From an uncultured Sutterella sp. (GTDB lineage: Bacteria; Pseudomonadota; Gammaproteobacteria; Burkholderiales; Burkholderiaceae_F): 64,000 nucleotides of DNA. A program made the position numbers and the translations under genes. Below are positions 1 to 8,788 of this stretch, piece after piece (positions within the stretch are counted from its first letter, which is position 1; every line of letters starts with the position of its first letter). The DNA lies in contig CAJKCQ010000003.1 in assembly GCA_905198475.1 (NCBI GenBank), positions 10,376 through 74,375 of the forward strand, given 5' to 3'. The notes beneath the pieces were generated by a model. It did not search any database and was not told the origin of the DNA. It saw only the letters and a list, made by a program, of their open reading frames with translations.

Positions 1-468
1 CGCGATCAGCACGCCCGAGGGAACGGCGCCCGCGGCCTCGATGATCTTCACGGACTCACGCACCGAGGTGCCCGCGGAGATGACGTCGTCGATGATCACG
101 ACGCGGCCCTTGAGGGGCGCGCCCACGATCGTGCCGCCTTCGCCGTGGTCCTTCGCCTCCTTGCGGTTGAAGGCCCAGGGCACGTCGCAGCCGAGACGCG
201 CGAGGTTCATCGCCACGCTCGCGGCGAGCGGAATGCCCTTGTAGGCCGGCCCGAAGATCATGTCGAATTCGATGCAGCCCGCGTCGCGCGCCGCCAGAAG
301 CGTCTGCGCGTAGAAGGCGCCGAGGCGGTCGAGCAGGGCGCCGGTGTTGAAGAGGCCGGCGTTGAAGAAGTAGGGCGACAGGCGGCCCGCCTTGGTCTTG
401 AACTCACCGAAGCGGAGGACGTCCGCGTCGAGAGCGAATTCGATGAACTGCTGCTTGGTCGTTTGCAT
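1..468 (-). CDS. pyrE: Orotate phosphoribosyltransferase (partial, C-terminus outside window)
   Basis: Transfers the phosphoribosyl group of PRPP to orotate in pyrimidine synthesis. The 156 visible residues start [18 protein letters not shown] and include the type I PRTase PRPP loop [13 protein letters not shown] near residues 124-136, together with [10 protein letters not shown] and [13 protein letters not shown]. The family is about 210-220 residues, so roughly 60 C-terminal residues are cut off by the window edge. The ATG at 466-468 is the first methionine that fits the family start. It is divergent from xthA, with a 176-bp gap between them. The identification is secure. Confidence 0.95.
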   Translation of the reverse strand, partial: MQTTKQQFIEFALDADVLRFGEFKTKAGRLSPYFFNAGLFNTGALLDRLGAFYAQTLLAARDAGCIEFDMIFGPAYKGIPLAASVAMNLARLGCDVPWAFNRKEAKDHGEGGTIVGAPLKGRVVIIDDVISAGTSVRESVKIIEAAGAVPSGVLIA

Positions 469-644
469 GACAAGGGCTCGAAAGAACGTGGGGTTGAATG
501 CGGCGGGCGGCTAGAATCTTCAGTCTTTTCCAACGGCCGAAGTCTGCGGATCGTCCGCAGCCCGCGGGAATGAATCCGGAAATTATAGAAACTTGTTCCG
601 GCGCGGCCGGCCGAACTTCATTTCATCCTTCCGAGACGACGACC
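469..644. promoter_or_regulatory. Divergent pyrE/xthA intergenic region
   Basis: This gap must hold the promoters of both genes. It contains a short perfect inverted repeat CTGCGGA-TCG-TCCGCAG at about 544-560 and an AT-rich stretch AAATTATAG near 580-588 that could be a rightward -10 element. I see no convincing -35 hexamer on either strand. Confidence 0.35.
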
Positions 645-1421
645 ATGCTGCGCATCCTCACCTTCAACGCCAACGGCATCCGTTCGGCCGCCAAAAAGGG
701 GTTCTTCGACTGGTTCGCCCGGCAGAACGCCGACGTGCTGTGCGTGCAGGAGCTCAAGGCCCAGGAGGCGGACCTCCCCGAGGAGATCCGCCGACTTCCG
801 GGCTACCAGGGGTTCTTCCACTGCGCCGAGAAGAAGGGCTACTCCGGCTGCGGCCTCTGGACGCGCATCGCGCCGCAGGCGGTGCGCACGGGCTGGGGCG
901 ACGAGGAGTTCGACGCCGAGGGGCGCTACGTCGAAGCCGACTTCGGCCGCCTCACGGTGATCTCGGCCTACTTCCCCTCGGGGAGTTCGTCCGAAGAGCG
1001 CCAGGCCGCCAAGTACCGCTTTCTCGAGCGCTTCGCGCCCCATCTGCTTTCGCTCAAGGAGGCCGGCCGCGAGGTCGTGCTCTGCGGCGACGTGAACATC
1101 GCCCACCGCGAAATCGACCTCAAGAACTGGAAGGGCAACCTCGATCACTCCGGGTTCCTGCCCGAGGAGCGCGCCTGGCTCGACCGGCTCTTCGACGACA
1201 TGGGCTGGGTGGACGTCTTCCGCCGCCTGGATCCCCGGCCGGAGCGCTACACCTGGTGGAGCCAGCGTGGTCAGGCGCGCGCGAAGAACGTCGGTTGGCG
1301 CATCGACTACGAGCTCGCCACGCCCGGCATCGCCGCGCTCGCCCGCGCGACGGACATCTACGCCGCGGAGAAGTTCTCCGACCACGCCCCGCTCTGGGTG
1401 GACTACGACGTCACGCTATAA
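645..1421 (+). CDS. xthA: Exodeoxyribonuclease III
   Basis: Apurinic/apyrimidinic endonuclease and 3'-5' exonuclease of base excision repair. The 258-residue product starts MLRILTFNANGIRSA and carries the family's metal-binding Glu in VQELKAQ (about E36), GDVNIAH in the middle, and the C-terminal catalytic SDHAPLW. The length matches the family (about 255-270). The frame is open further upstream, but the ATG at 645 gives the canonical N-terminus. rsuA follows after 12 bases on the same strand. Confidence 0.95.
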   Translation: MLRILTFNANGIRSAAKKGFFDWFARQNADVLCVQELKAQEADLPEEIRRLPGYQGFFHCAEKKGYSGCGLWTRIAPQAVRTGWGDEEFDAEGRYVEADFGRLTVISAYFPSGSSSEERQAAKYRFLERFAPHLLSLKEAGREVVLCGDVNIAHREIDLKNWKGNLDHSGFLPEERAWLDRLFDDMGWVDVFRRLDPRPERYTWWSQRGQARAKNVGWRIDYELATPGIAALARATDIYAAEKFSDHAPLWVDYDVTL

Positions 1422-1433
1422 GGACCGACGATT

Positions 1434-2147
1434 GTGATGAAGACGCTCGCCGACATTCTCTTCTCCCAGGGCTTCGGGACGCGCTACGACTGCCGTCAGA
1501 CCGTGCTTTCGGGCGCCGTCTCGATCGGCGGGACCGCCTGCATGGACCCCGACCAGACGTTCGACCCCGAGGGGCTCGAGCTCGTCTGGCGCGGCCAGGT
1601 CTGGCCCGTGCGCGAAAAGGTCGTGATTGCCATGAACAAGCCCGCGGGCTACGAGTGCTCGATGAAGCCCTCGGCCCATCCTTCGGTGATGGGACTGCTG
1701 CCCGGCCCCCTCAGAAAGCGCGGCGTGCAGCCCGTGGGGCGCCTTGACTGGGACACGACGGGGCTCCTCATCTTCACCGACGACGGGGCGCTGCTGCACC
1801 GGCTCACGCACCCGAAGAAGCACGTGGAGAAGGTCTACGTCGCCCGGCTCTGCCGCCCGCTGACCGACGCGGACTGCGCGAAGCTCATGGCGGGCGTCGT
1901 CCTCGACGACGATCCGAAGCCCGTCGCCGCGAAGTCCGCCCGCATGCTCGCCCCCAACGTGCTCGAGCTCGTCATCTCGCAGGGCAAGTACCACCAGGTG
2001 AAGCGCATGGTCGCCGCCTGCGGCAGCCGCGTCGCCGCGCTCCACCGCATCCGCGTCGGGGCGTATTCGCTGCCCGAGGACCTCGCGCCCGGCGAATGGC
2101 GCTGGCTTGACGGCGCGCAGACGCTTCTCGGCGGAGGCGCGCGCTGA
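1434..2147 (+). CDS. rsuA: 16S rRNA pseudouridine synthase, RsuA family
   Basis: Isomerises a uridine in small-subunit rRNA; in E. coli RsuA this is U516. A degenerate S4-like N-terminus is followed by NKPAGYECS, the catalytic Asp in GRLDWDTTG (about D105), and the RsuA-type C-terminal block GKYHQVKRM ending in LAPGEW. These features match RsuA better than RluB or RluE. The start can be GTG 1434 or the adjacent ATG 1437. The stop overlaps the ampG start (TGATG), so the two genes are probably translationally coupled. Confidence 0.88.
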   Translation: MMKTLADILFSQGFGTRYDCRQTVLSGAVSIGGTACMDPDQTFDPEGLELVWRGQVWPVREKVVIAMNKPAGYECSMKPSAHPSVMGLLPGPLRKRGVQPVGRLDWDTTGLLIFTDDGALLHRLTHPKKHVEKVYVARLCRPLTDADCAKLMAGVVLDDDPKPVAAKSARMLAPNVLELVISQGKYHQVKRMVAACGSRVAALHRIRVGAYSLPEDLAPGEWRWLDGAQTLLGGGAR

Positions 2148-3487
2148 TGGCGCCCGCTCCGGAGGCCGGGCGCCGCTCCGGGTGGCGCGTCTACGCCGAG
2201 CCCGGGGCGCTGCGCATGGCCGTCTTCGGCTTCAGCTCGGGGCTGCCGCTTCTCCTTGTGATCGGCACGCTCGGCTTCCGGCTACGCGAGGCGGGCGTGG
2301 ACCTGAAGACGATCGGGTTCTTCTCCTGGGTGGGGCTCATCTACGGCTTCAAGTGGGTCTGGGCGCCCCTCGTGGACCGCATGCCCATTCCCGTCTTCAC
2401 GCGGGCGCTCGGCCGGCGCCGGGCATGGCTCCTCGCCGCGCAGGCGCTCCTCGTCTGCGCGCTCGGGGCGCTCGCCTGGCTCGACCCGCAGGCGGGGCTC
2501 GTCCCCTTCGCCGCGGCCGCGCTCCTCGCGGCCTTCGCCTCGGCGACGCAGGACATCGCGCTCGACGCCTACCGCATCGAGTCGGCGGGCGCCGAAAGAC
2601 AGGCCGCCTATGCGGCGATGTATCAGACGGGCTACCGGCTCGGCATGATCTGGGCCGGGGCGGGCGCGCTCGCGCTGGCCGCCTGGGCGGCGCACGGCGC
2701 GCCGGGGTATCTGCCAGCGGCCTGGACGGCGAGCTACGCCGTGATGAGCGCCTCGGCGCTCGTGGGCGTTGCGGCGACGCTCCTTTCGCCCGAACCCACG
2801 GCTGCTGCGCCGCGCTGCGCCGCGGAACGTGCACCGGGATCCTGGACGGAGCGGCTGCGCCGGGCGCTCGCCGAACCCTTCCTCGACTTCTTCGGGCGCT
2901 TCGGCTGGATGTCCGTCTGCGTGCTCGCCCTCATCGCCACCTACCGCATCTCCGACGTCGTGATGGGCGTGATGGCGAACCCCTTCTATCAGGACATGGG
3001 CTTCACGAAGGAGCAGGTCGCCGCCGTGAGCAAGGTCTTCGGCGTGGTGATGACGCTGCTCGGGGCCTTCGCGGGCGGCGCCGCGGCGATGCGCTGGGGC
3101 GTGCTGAGGGTGCTCTTCGCCGGCGCGCTCCTCTCGAGCCTTACGAACCTGCTCTTCTCCGTGCTCGCCGGGATCGGCCCCGACCTCGCCTTCCTCGTGA
3201 TAACCGTGTCGGCGGACAACCTCGCGGCAGGACTCGCCAGCGCGGCCTTCGTCGCCTATCTCTCGGGACTCACGAGCGCGGGATACTCCGCCACGCAGTA
3301 CGCGCTCTTCAGCTCCGTCATGCTGCTTCTGCCGAAGTTCCTTGCGGGCTTCTCAGGTGTGGCGGTAGAGACGCTCGGCTATTCGGGCTTCTTCATCGGC
3401 ACGGCGGCCATCGGGCTGCCCGTGCTCGCGCTCGTCTGGGCCGTGATGCGCTTCGCGCCGCAGAGTGCCGGCGCGAAGCGGGGCTGA
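2147..3487 (+). CDS. ampG: AmpG-type muropeptide permease (MFS)
   Basis: Inner-membrane importer of anhydro-muropeptides released during wall turnover; in other bacteria it feeds recycling and ampC induction. The 446-residue product has about 12 hydrophobic segments. AmpG hallmarks include FGFSSGLPLLL at the first helix, GLIYGFKWVWAPLVDR between helices 2 and 3, and SATQDIALDAYRIE near residue 125. The start overlaps the rsuA stop by one base. It converges with the UPF0149 gene with a single base between the two stop codons and no visible terminator. Confidence 0.88.
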   Translation: MAPAPEAGRRSGWRVYAEPGALRMAVFGFSSGLPLLLVIGTLGFRLREAGVDLKTIGFFSWVGLIYGFKWVWAPLVDRMPIPVFTRALGRRRAWLLAAQALLVCALGALAWLDPQAGLVPFAAAALLAAFASATQDIALDAYRIESAGAERQAAYAAMYQTGYRLGMIWAGAGALALAAWAAHGAPGYLPAAWTASYAVMSASALVGVAATLLSPEPTAAAPRCAAERAPGSWTERLRRALAEPFLDFFGRFGWMSVCVLALIATYRISDVVMGVMANPFYQDMGFTKEQVAAVSKVFGVVMTLLGAFAGGAAAMRWGVLRVLFAGALLSSLTNLLFSVLAGIGPDLAFLVITVSADNLAAGLASAAFVAYLSGLTSAGYSATQYALFSSVMLLLPKFLAGFSGVAVETLGYSGFFIGTAAIGLPVLALVWAVMRFAPQSAGAKRG

Positions 3488-3488
3488 A

Positions 3489-4166
3489 TCAGCGGCGGCC
3501 GGGGCGGTGCGCAGCCGGCGCGCGCCGTGCGGGCCGCTCCTCGCGCGCCTTGAAGCCGCGGGTGACGGAGGCGATTTCGGCGACGCTCTCCGCAAGATCC
3601 TCGGTCGCCTGCTTGAGGTTTTCAAGCGGGCTCTCGAACTCGAGCTCCTCCTTCACCTCCTGCATGTCGCCCGCAAGCTCCTCGGGCAGATGGCGCAGCA
3701 CCCCCATGAGGGCGCTCTCAACGAGGTCGTTCTCCGTCTCGCGCAGGCCGGGCCAGCGGTTCATCGCCTCGAGGAAGCCCGCCGCGAAGGGCTCGAGCGC
3801 GGCGATCGCTTCGTAGCCGCCCAAGGGACGGCCGCGCTCGTCCTCGACGTCGTAGACGATCGGGTCGAGCGGTTTGCAGGCGGCGAGCGTGCGTTCGATC
3901 TCGCGGTAGCGCCGGTAGACGAGATCCTCGAGGCGCTCCTGCGCCTTCGGGTCGGCGAGCGCCGCTTCGGAGCGGCCCTCCTCGTCGAAGATGAGCGGCA
4001 TCCAGTCGCTCGGCGCGACCGGTTCGGGGAGCAGCACGATCGCCGTGAGGAAGCCGTCCATGCGGTCGGGCTCCATCGATTCATAGGGCTCCTCGATGCC
4101 GGCGAGGAGTTCGCCGAGCTCGACGAATTCATCGTCGGAGAGCGGTTTGTCGTACAGATTGGTCAT
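3489..4166 (-). CDS. UPF0149 / YecA-type family protein
   Basis: A 225-residue acidic soluble protein of unknown molecular role. The N-terminal half (LDDDEF-like opening, EPDRMDGFLTAIVLLP near residue 35 and WMPLIF) matches the UPF0149/YecA fold. The last 40 residues are basic and rich in Arg, Pro and Ala. The usual C-terminal SEC-C zinc motif is absent. The ATG at 4164-4166 has GAGG seven bases upstream; the frame is open much further, but that part is out of phase with the real ptsI gene. It lies 23 bp behind ptsI and is probably its last co-transcribed gene. Confidence 0.75.
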   Translation of the reverse strand: MTNLYDKPLSDDEFVELGELLAGIEEPYESMEPDRMDGFLTAIVLLPEPVAPSDWMPLIFDEEGRSEAALADPKAQERLEDLVYRRYREIERTLAACKPLDPIVYDVEDERGRPLGGYEAIAALEPFAAGFLEAMNRWPGLRETENDLVESALMGVLRHLPEELAGDMQEVKEELEFESPLENLKQATEDLAESVAEIASVTRGFKAREERPARRAPAAHRPGRR

Positions 4167-4189
4167 TTCGGGTCCTCGGGACGGCGTGT

Positions 4190-6079
4190 TCAGGATTGGG
4201 CTGCGGGCGTCTCTTCGGGCTGCGCGGCTGTCTTTTGGGCGAATTCGCTGAGCGCCTCGCGCACGCTCGCGGCGGTGCGGCGTCGCAGCAGCCCTCGGGC
4301 GAAGACCTCGCACTCCTCGGCGTTGAGCGCAAGCACGCGCTCCTTGACGGCGGGAATGTGCGCGGGGTCCATGGAGAGCGCCGAGCAGCCGAGGCCGATG
4401 AAGAAGGGCGCCATGTCCGCGCGGCCGGCCATTTCGCCGCAGACGGAGATCTCCTTGCCGGCGGCGGTGACGCGGCGGATGGATTCGGCGATGAAGCGCA
4501 GCACCGCAGGGTGGCATTCGTCGCAATAGCGCGAGACGTTCGCGTTGGTGCGGTCCACGGCGAGCGTGTACTGCACGAGGTCGTTCGTGCCGAGCGAGAA
4601 GAAGTCGAGAAGCGGCAGCAGGTCCGCGAGGACCGCGACCGCCGCGGGGAGTTCGATCATCCCGCCGAGAGGAATGTCGCTGCGGAACTTGACCCCCTCG
4701 GCCTCGAGTTCGGCGGCGGCTTCCTTCATGCAGGCGCGCACTTCATGCACGTCCTCCGGCGACGAGACCATCGGCAGGAGCAGGCGCACCTCGCCCGCGG
4801 TGGCCGCGCGCATCAGGGCGCGCAGCTGCTGGATGAAGAGCCGCCGGTGGGCGAAGGAGAAGCGCAGCGCGCGTAGTCCGAGCGCGGGATTGGCCTCCTC
4901 GTCCATGTCGCCCTTGAGAAGCGCGAGCGATTCGCGCGAGAGCATCTTGTCGCCGCCGAGGTCGGCCGTGCGGATGGTGGTGGTGACGCGTCCGCGCATG
5001 CCGCGGATCACGCGCTGGTAGGCGTCGAGCTGCTCCTCCTCGCCCGGCAGGTCCTCTCGGTTGAGGAAGAGGAACTCCGTGCGGAAGAGACCGACGCCGT
5101 CCGCGCCCGCCTTGCGTACCTCGGGGAGGTCTTCGGGGAGCGCAATGTTGGCGTAGAGCGCGACGGGCTCGCCGTCGCGGGTCACGGCCGCCTCGCCGCG
5201 CAGCTTCACGAGGCTACGCTTCTTCTGCCGGAGCGCACGCATGGCGCGCGCCGCTGCCTTGCGCTCCTCGTCGGAGGGCGAGAGGTTCACGACGCCTGCG
5301 TCGGCGTCCACGAGGATCTCGCGGCCCGTGCCGATGCGCTCGAGGGCGTTTTCAACGCCCACGAGCGTCGGGATGCCGAAGCTCGAGGCGAGAATGGCCG
5401 AGTGGCTCGTGATGCTGCCCGTTTCCATCACGATGCCGACGATGTCGAGGTCGTCGCGCTCGCGCAGCTGCAGCATGTCCGCAGGGCCGAGCTGGTCGGC
5501 GACGAGGATCACCTGGTCCTCGAGCTCCTCGGCCTCGAGTAGGCTCGTCGCGGAGCGCCGGCCGGCGAGCACGCGCTGAATGCGCTGGAAGACGTCGGTG
5601 ATGTCCTCGAAGCGGTTGCGCAGGTACGCGTCGCTGATCTGCTCGAAGTCGCGGCGGATCTGCTCGAGGCGCAGCGACAGCGCCCATTCGGCGTTGACGA
5701 GCTTTTCGCGGATGAGGCGCGCCGTCTCCGTGATGAGCGTCGGATCCTTGAGGATCATGCGGTAGACGTCGAGGAAGGCCGCGGCCTCGGCGGGCGCGTC
5801 GTCCTCGAGCGTTTCGGAGAGCGCCGAGAGCTGCTTGTCCACGGACGAGGCGGCCATGCGCAGGCGCTGCGTTTCGCCGCGCACGTCCGACTGGTCGATC
5901 GGGAACTGCGGAATCTCGAGGTCGCTCGCGCTCAGCTGCAGGCCGATGCCACGGGCGACGCCGGGGCAGACGCGCAGGCCCTTGAGCCGCGGGGCCTCCT
6001 CGACGGGGGCGGGCGTCTCGACGACGGCTTCGGCCTCTTCAACCTTCTTCTCGTCTCCGGGATTCATGGCCTGTGTCAT
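4190..6079 (-). CDS. ptsI: PTS enzyme I (phosphoenolpyruvate-protein phosphotransferase)
   Basis: Takes phosphate from phosphoenolpyruvate and passes it to HPr. The 629-residue product has an HPr-binding helical domain, the phospho-His in TSHSAIL (H226), the PEP-binding LFRTEFLFL, and the C-terminal dimerisation/PEP region with SLGTNDLVQYTLAVDR and VCGEMAGR. An acidic, Pro-rich stretch of about 30 residues precedes the usual start; this is longer than E. coli EI. The start overlaps the ptsH stop (ATGA), so the genes are coupled. Confidence 0.95.
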   Translation of the reverse strand: MTQAMNPGDEKKVEEAEAVVETPAPVEEAPRLKGLRVCPGVARGIGLQLSASDLEIPQFPIDQSDVRGETQRLRMAASSVDKQLSALSETLEDDAPAEAAAFLDVYRMILKDPTLITETARLIREKLVNAEWALSLRLEQIRRDFEQISDAYLRNRFEDITDVFQRIQRVLAGRRSATSLLEAEELEDQVILVADQLGPADMLQLRERDDLDIVGIVMETGSITSHSAILASSFGIPTLVGVENALERIGTGREILVDADAGVVNLSPSDEERKAAARAMRALRQKKRSLVKLRGEAAVTRDGEPVALYANIALPEDLPEVRKAGADGVGLFRTEFLFLNREDLPGEEEQLDAYQRVIRGMRGRVTTTIRTADLGGDKMLSRESLALLKGDMDEEANPALGLRALRFSFAHRRLFIQQLRALMRAATAGEVRLLLPMVSSPEDVHEVRACMKEAAAELEAEGVKFRSDIPLGGMIELPAAVAVLADLLPLLDFFSLGTNDLVQYTLAVDRTNANVSRYCDECHPAVLRFIAESIRRVTAAGKEISVCGEMAGRADMAPFFIGLGCSALSMDPAHIPAVKERVLALNAEECEVFARGLLRRRTAASVREALSEFAQKTAAQPEETPAAQS

Positions 6080-6345
6080 TCTTCTTCCCCGAAGCGGTTT
6101 TCAAAGAGCTCGACGATGCTCTCGAGGGCGGCCTTCTCGTCGGGGCCTTCGGCCGAAACGGTGAGCTCCGTGTCGCAGGGCATCGCCATCGTCATCAGTC
6201 CGAGAATCGACTTGGCGTCCACGGAGCGGCTGCCCGAAGTGAGCGTGATGCTGCTTTTAAAGAGGCCCGCAGTCTTGGCGAGCAGGGCGGAGGGACGGGC
6301 GTGCAGCCCGAGCTTGTTGCGGATGGTGAGCGTCTGCTGAAGCAT
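6076..6345 (-). CDS. ptsH: Phosphocarrier protein HPr
   Basis: Small phosphocarrier between enzyme I and EIIA. The 89-residue product has the active His15 in GLHARPSA and a serine at position 46 in AKSILGLM, the position phosphorylated by HPr kinase in organisms that have it. No HPr kinase gene is in the window. It sits between the EIIA gene and ptsI with an ATGA overlap. Confidence 0.95.
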   Translation of the reverse strand: MLQQTLTIRNKLGLHARPSALLAKTAGLFKSSITLTSGSRSVDAKSILGLMTMAMPCDTELTVSAEGPDEKAALESIVELFENRFGEEE

Positions 6346-6354
6346 GGGGGAGGG

Positions 6355-6771
6355 TCAATCGCAGCGGTCGATGAGCGAGCTGAGGCTTGCGCGTGCAGCG
6401 GCTTCGGCCATCGAGGCGACGCGGCCGGCGGGAACGTCGGGCGCAGCGGAGAGTGCGGAGACGATTGCGGGGAGATTGGTGCCGCTCACGACGTAGACGC
6501 GCCCGTCCTCAAAGAGCTGCCGTGCGATGTTGCCCGGCGTCGCGCCCGTGAGGTCGGTGAAGACCACGACGCCGTCGGCGTGCGCGAGCAGCTCGCCGAT
6601 CAGCCGGCGCGCATACGCGACGCCCTCGGCCATGTCCACGCCGGAGGGAACGTCGTAGGCGAGCACGCGTTCGGCCTTTCTGTCGCCCGTCATGCTGTAG
6701 ATGTGCTGGGCGCAGGTCTTGAACGCCGACGCGAGCGGGGCGTGGGCGATGATGCATATGCCGGTCGGCAC
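6355..6771 (-). CDS. PTS EIIA component, mannose family (ManX-like)
   Basis: Phosphoryl acceptor from HPr. From the GTG at 6769-6771 the protein is 138 residues, opening PTGICIIAHAPLA, which places the phospho-His exactly at position 10 as in EIIA-Man. GGAG lies nine bases upstream of this GTG. An ATG at 6819 would add 16 atypical residues (total 154) with poor ribosome-site spacing. FTDLTGATPGNIA is the second family block. No EIIB, EIIC or EIID genes accompany it, so a regulatory rather than a transport role is likely (inference). Confidence 0.88.
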   Translation of the reverse strand: MPTGICIIAHAPLASAFKTCAQHIYSMTGDRKAERVLAYDVPSGVDMAEGVAYARRLIGELLAHADGVVVFTDLTGATPGNIARQLFEDGRVYVVSGTNLPAIVSALSAAPDVPAGRVASMAEAAARASLSSLIDRCD

Positions 6772-6887
6772 GGTATCTGGCTCCGATACAATGAAATTTG
6801 CGTTCCGGAATATTATCATCAGAAATATTGACTCCGGAGCAAATTTGGGACCGTAAATCGGTCTAAACGCAAGAGAAAGGTGGACGC

Positions 6888-7283
6888 ATGTCTCTGATTC
6901 AATTCAGTTCGGTCGCTACGGGGCCCTTCATCCTCTTCCGCGAGACGACCGAAAGGATCTTCAAGTCGATCAACGAGCCCTTCCGCGACGAAGGGGCGTT
7001 CGCCGCTGAGGATCTGCCCGACGTGCTCGCCCGTCTTGACGCCGCCGCGGCCGAGGACAAGGCGAAGGCGGCGGCCCTCGAAGCGGAGCGCGAGCGCCGG
7101 CTGCGTGAAGGCACGTATGACGAAGAGATCCGTGCGCGCGAGGCGGACCGCGAGGAGGAGGAAAAGAACCGTCACCGCGAGGATGCGGTGCGGCTCTATC
7201 AGCGCATCGTGCCGCTCCAGGAGATGATCCGGCGCGCCATCCGGCACGACAAGCCCGTCATGTGGACGAAGCTCGGGCGCTGA
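6888..7283 (+). CDS. DUF1840 domain protein
   Basis: A 131-residue cytoplasmic protein of unknown function. It opens LIQFSSVATGPFILF, the DUF1840 signature found mainly in betaproteobacteria. A strongly charged Glu/Arg-rich helix follows at about residues 50-105, then PLQEMIRRAIRHDKPVMW. The ATG has GAAAGG upstream (about 6875-6880). It is divergent from the EIIA gene, and TTGACT at about 6829 is a possible -35 element. It converges with trkH. Confidence 0.8.
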   Translation: MSLIQFSSVATGPFILFRETTERIFKSINEPFRDEGAFAAEDLPDVLARLDAAAAEDKAKAAALEAERERRLREGTYDEEIRAREADREEEEKNRHREDAVRLYQRIVPLQEMIRRAIRHDKPVMWTKLGR

Positions 7284-7299
7284 GGCGCCGCCCTGCCGG

Positions 7300-8772
7300 T
7301 CAGCTTTTCCAGAAAGCGCGGGTGAAGAGCACGAAGACCGTGAAGATCTCGAGTCGGCCCGCGAGCATGAGAAAGGTGAGAATGCCGAGCTGCAGGTCGG
7401 TGAGTCCCTGGAAGTTCCCCACCGGCCCCACCGCGCCCATGCCCGGGCCGAGGTTCGTGATGCTCGCGATCGACGCGGAGCACGCTTCGAGGAGCGGGGC
7501 GCCCGTGGCGAGGAGCGCGAGGGTGCCGCCCAGCGCCGAGAACGCCCAGAGGAGCGTGTAGGAGAGCACCGCGAAGGCGATCTTGTTGGAGATGTGCTTG
7601 CCGCCCACCGTGAGCGGCGTTACCGCGTTCGGATAGAGCAGGTGCGTGAACTCGCGCTGCGCTTGCTTGATGAGAATCATCACGCGGATCATCTTGAGGC
7701 CGCCGCCCGTCGAGCCCGCGCAGGTCGCCACGGCCGAGGAGAGGAGCAGGATGACCGGAAGCCCGAGCGGCCACACGGACCAGTCCACCGTCGCGAAGCC
7801 CGTCGTCGAGGCGACGCTCGTCACGGAGAAGGCGGCGTTCACGAACGCCTCGTAGAGGTTCGGATAGACGCCCTGCGCATAGAGCACGAGGGTCGCGAAG
7901 ACGATGAGCACGGTGAGGAGTTCCACCCAGGCCTTCGCCTCGGGGTCGCGCAGATAGGCGAGCGGGTTGCGGCGGCGCCAGGCGACGAAGTGCAGCGAAA
8001 AGTTGCACCCGCAGATGAGCATGAAGACCACGGCGACGAGGTCCACCGCGTCGCTGCTGAAGTACCCGAAGCTCGCGTCGTGCGCGGCGATGCCCGAGAG
8101 GCTCACCGTCGTCATCATGTGCAGGATCGCGTCGCGCCAGTGCATGCCGGCGAAGTGGTAGGCGACCGCGCAGACGAACGAGATGCCGAAATAGATGAGG
8201 TAGAGCGCCCGGGCGGTCTCCGCGACGCGGGGCGTGAGGCGCGACTCCTTGAGCGGACCGCTCGTCTCAGCCTTCATGATCTGCGCGCCGCCGACGCCGA
8301 GGAGCGGCAGGATCGCCACGGAGAGCACGATCAGGCCCATGCCGCCTAGCCAGGAGAGGAAGCACCGCCACCCGTTGATCGAGTGGGGCAGGTGGTCGAG
8401 CCCCGTGAGGACCGTCCCGCCCGAGGTCGTGAGGCACGACATCGTCTCGAAGTACATCTCCGCGAAGCTCTTCCCGGGCATGTTGAGCAGCAGCGGAATC
8501 GTCGCGTAGGCCGCAATGAGCGCCCAGGAGAGCGAGACGAGCAGGAACCCGTGACGCGCGGTCATCTCGCGGCGGAAGGGCAGGAAGATGAGGAAGAGGA
8601 GCACGCCCGAGAGGGTCGTGACGCCCGCGCCCCAGAGGAAGTCCGTGACGGCACCGTCCGCCTCGGTCCAGCTGTAGGCGGCCGGCGCGAGCATCAGCGC
8701 GCCGAACGCGGCGAGCACCGGGCCGAGCGCGTTGAGCACCGGGAAGAGCAGCACCCTGAGCGTGTTGAGCAT
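7300..8772 (-). CDS. trkH: Trk potassium uptake channel subunit TrkH
   Basis: Membrane pore of the Trk K+ uptake system. The 490-residue product has about 10 to 12 hydrophobic stretches and four pore-loop repeats, recognisable as SCLTTSGGTVLTG, MMTTVSLSGIAAHD, SVASTTGFAT and ITNLGPGMGAVG. It lies 16 bp downstream of trkA on the same strand, which pairs the channel with its regulator. It closes the conserved rsmB-ntrYX-trkAH cluster. Confidence 0.93.
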   Translation of the reverse strand: MLNTLRVLLFPVLNALGPVLAAFGALMLAPAAYSWTEADGAVTDFLWGAGVTTLSGVLLFLIFLPFRREMTARHGFLLVSLSWALIAAYATIPLLLNMPGKSFAEMYFETMSCLTTSGGTVLTGLDHLPHSINGWRCFLSWLGGMGLIVLSVAILPLLGVGGAQIMKAETSGPLKESRLTPRVAETARALYLIYFGISFVCAVAYHFAGMHWRDAILHMMTTVSLSGIAAHDASFGYFSSDAVDLVAVVFMLICGCNFSLHFVAWRRRNPLAYLRDPEAKAWVELLTVLIVFATLVLYAQGVYPNLYEAFVNAAFSVTSVASTTGFATVDWSVWPLGLPVILLLSSAVATCAGSTGGGLKMIRVMILIKQAQREFTHLLYPNAVTPLTVGGKHISNKIAFAVLSYTLLWAFSALGGTLALLATGAPLLEACSASIASITNLGPGMGAVGPVGNFQGLTDLQLGILTFLMLAGRLEIFTVFVLFTRAFWKS

Positions 8773-8788
8773 TTCCGCCGGACCTTCC

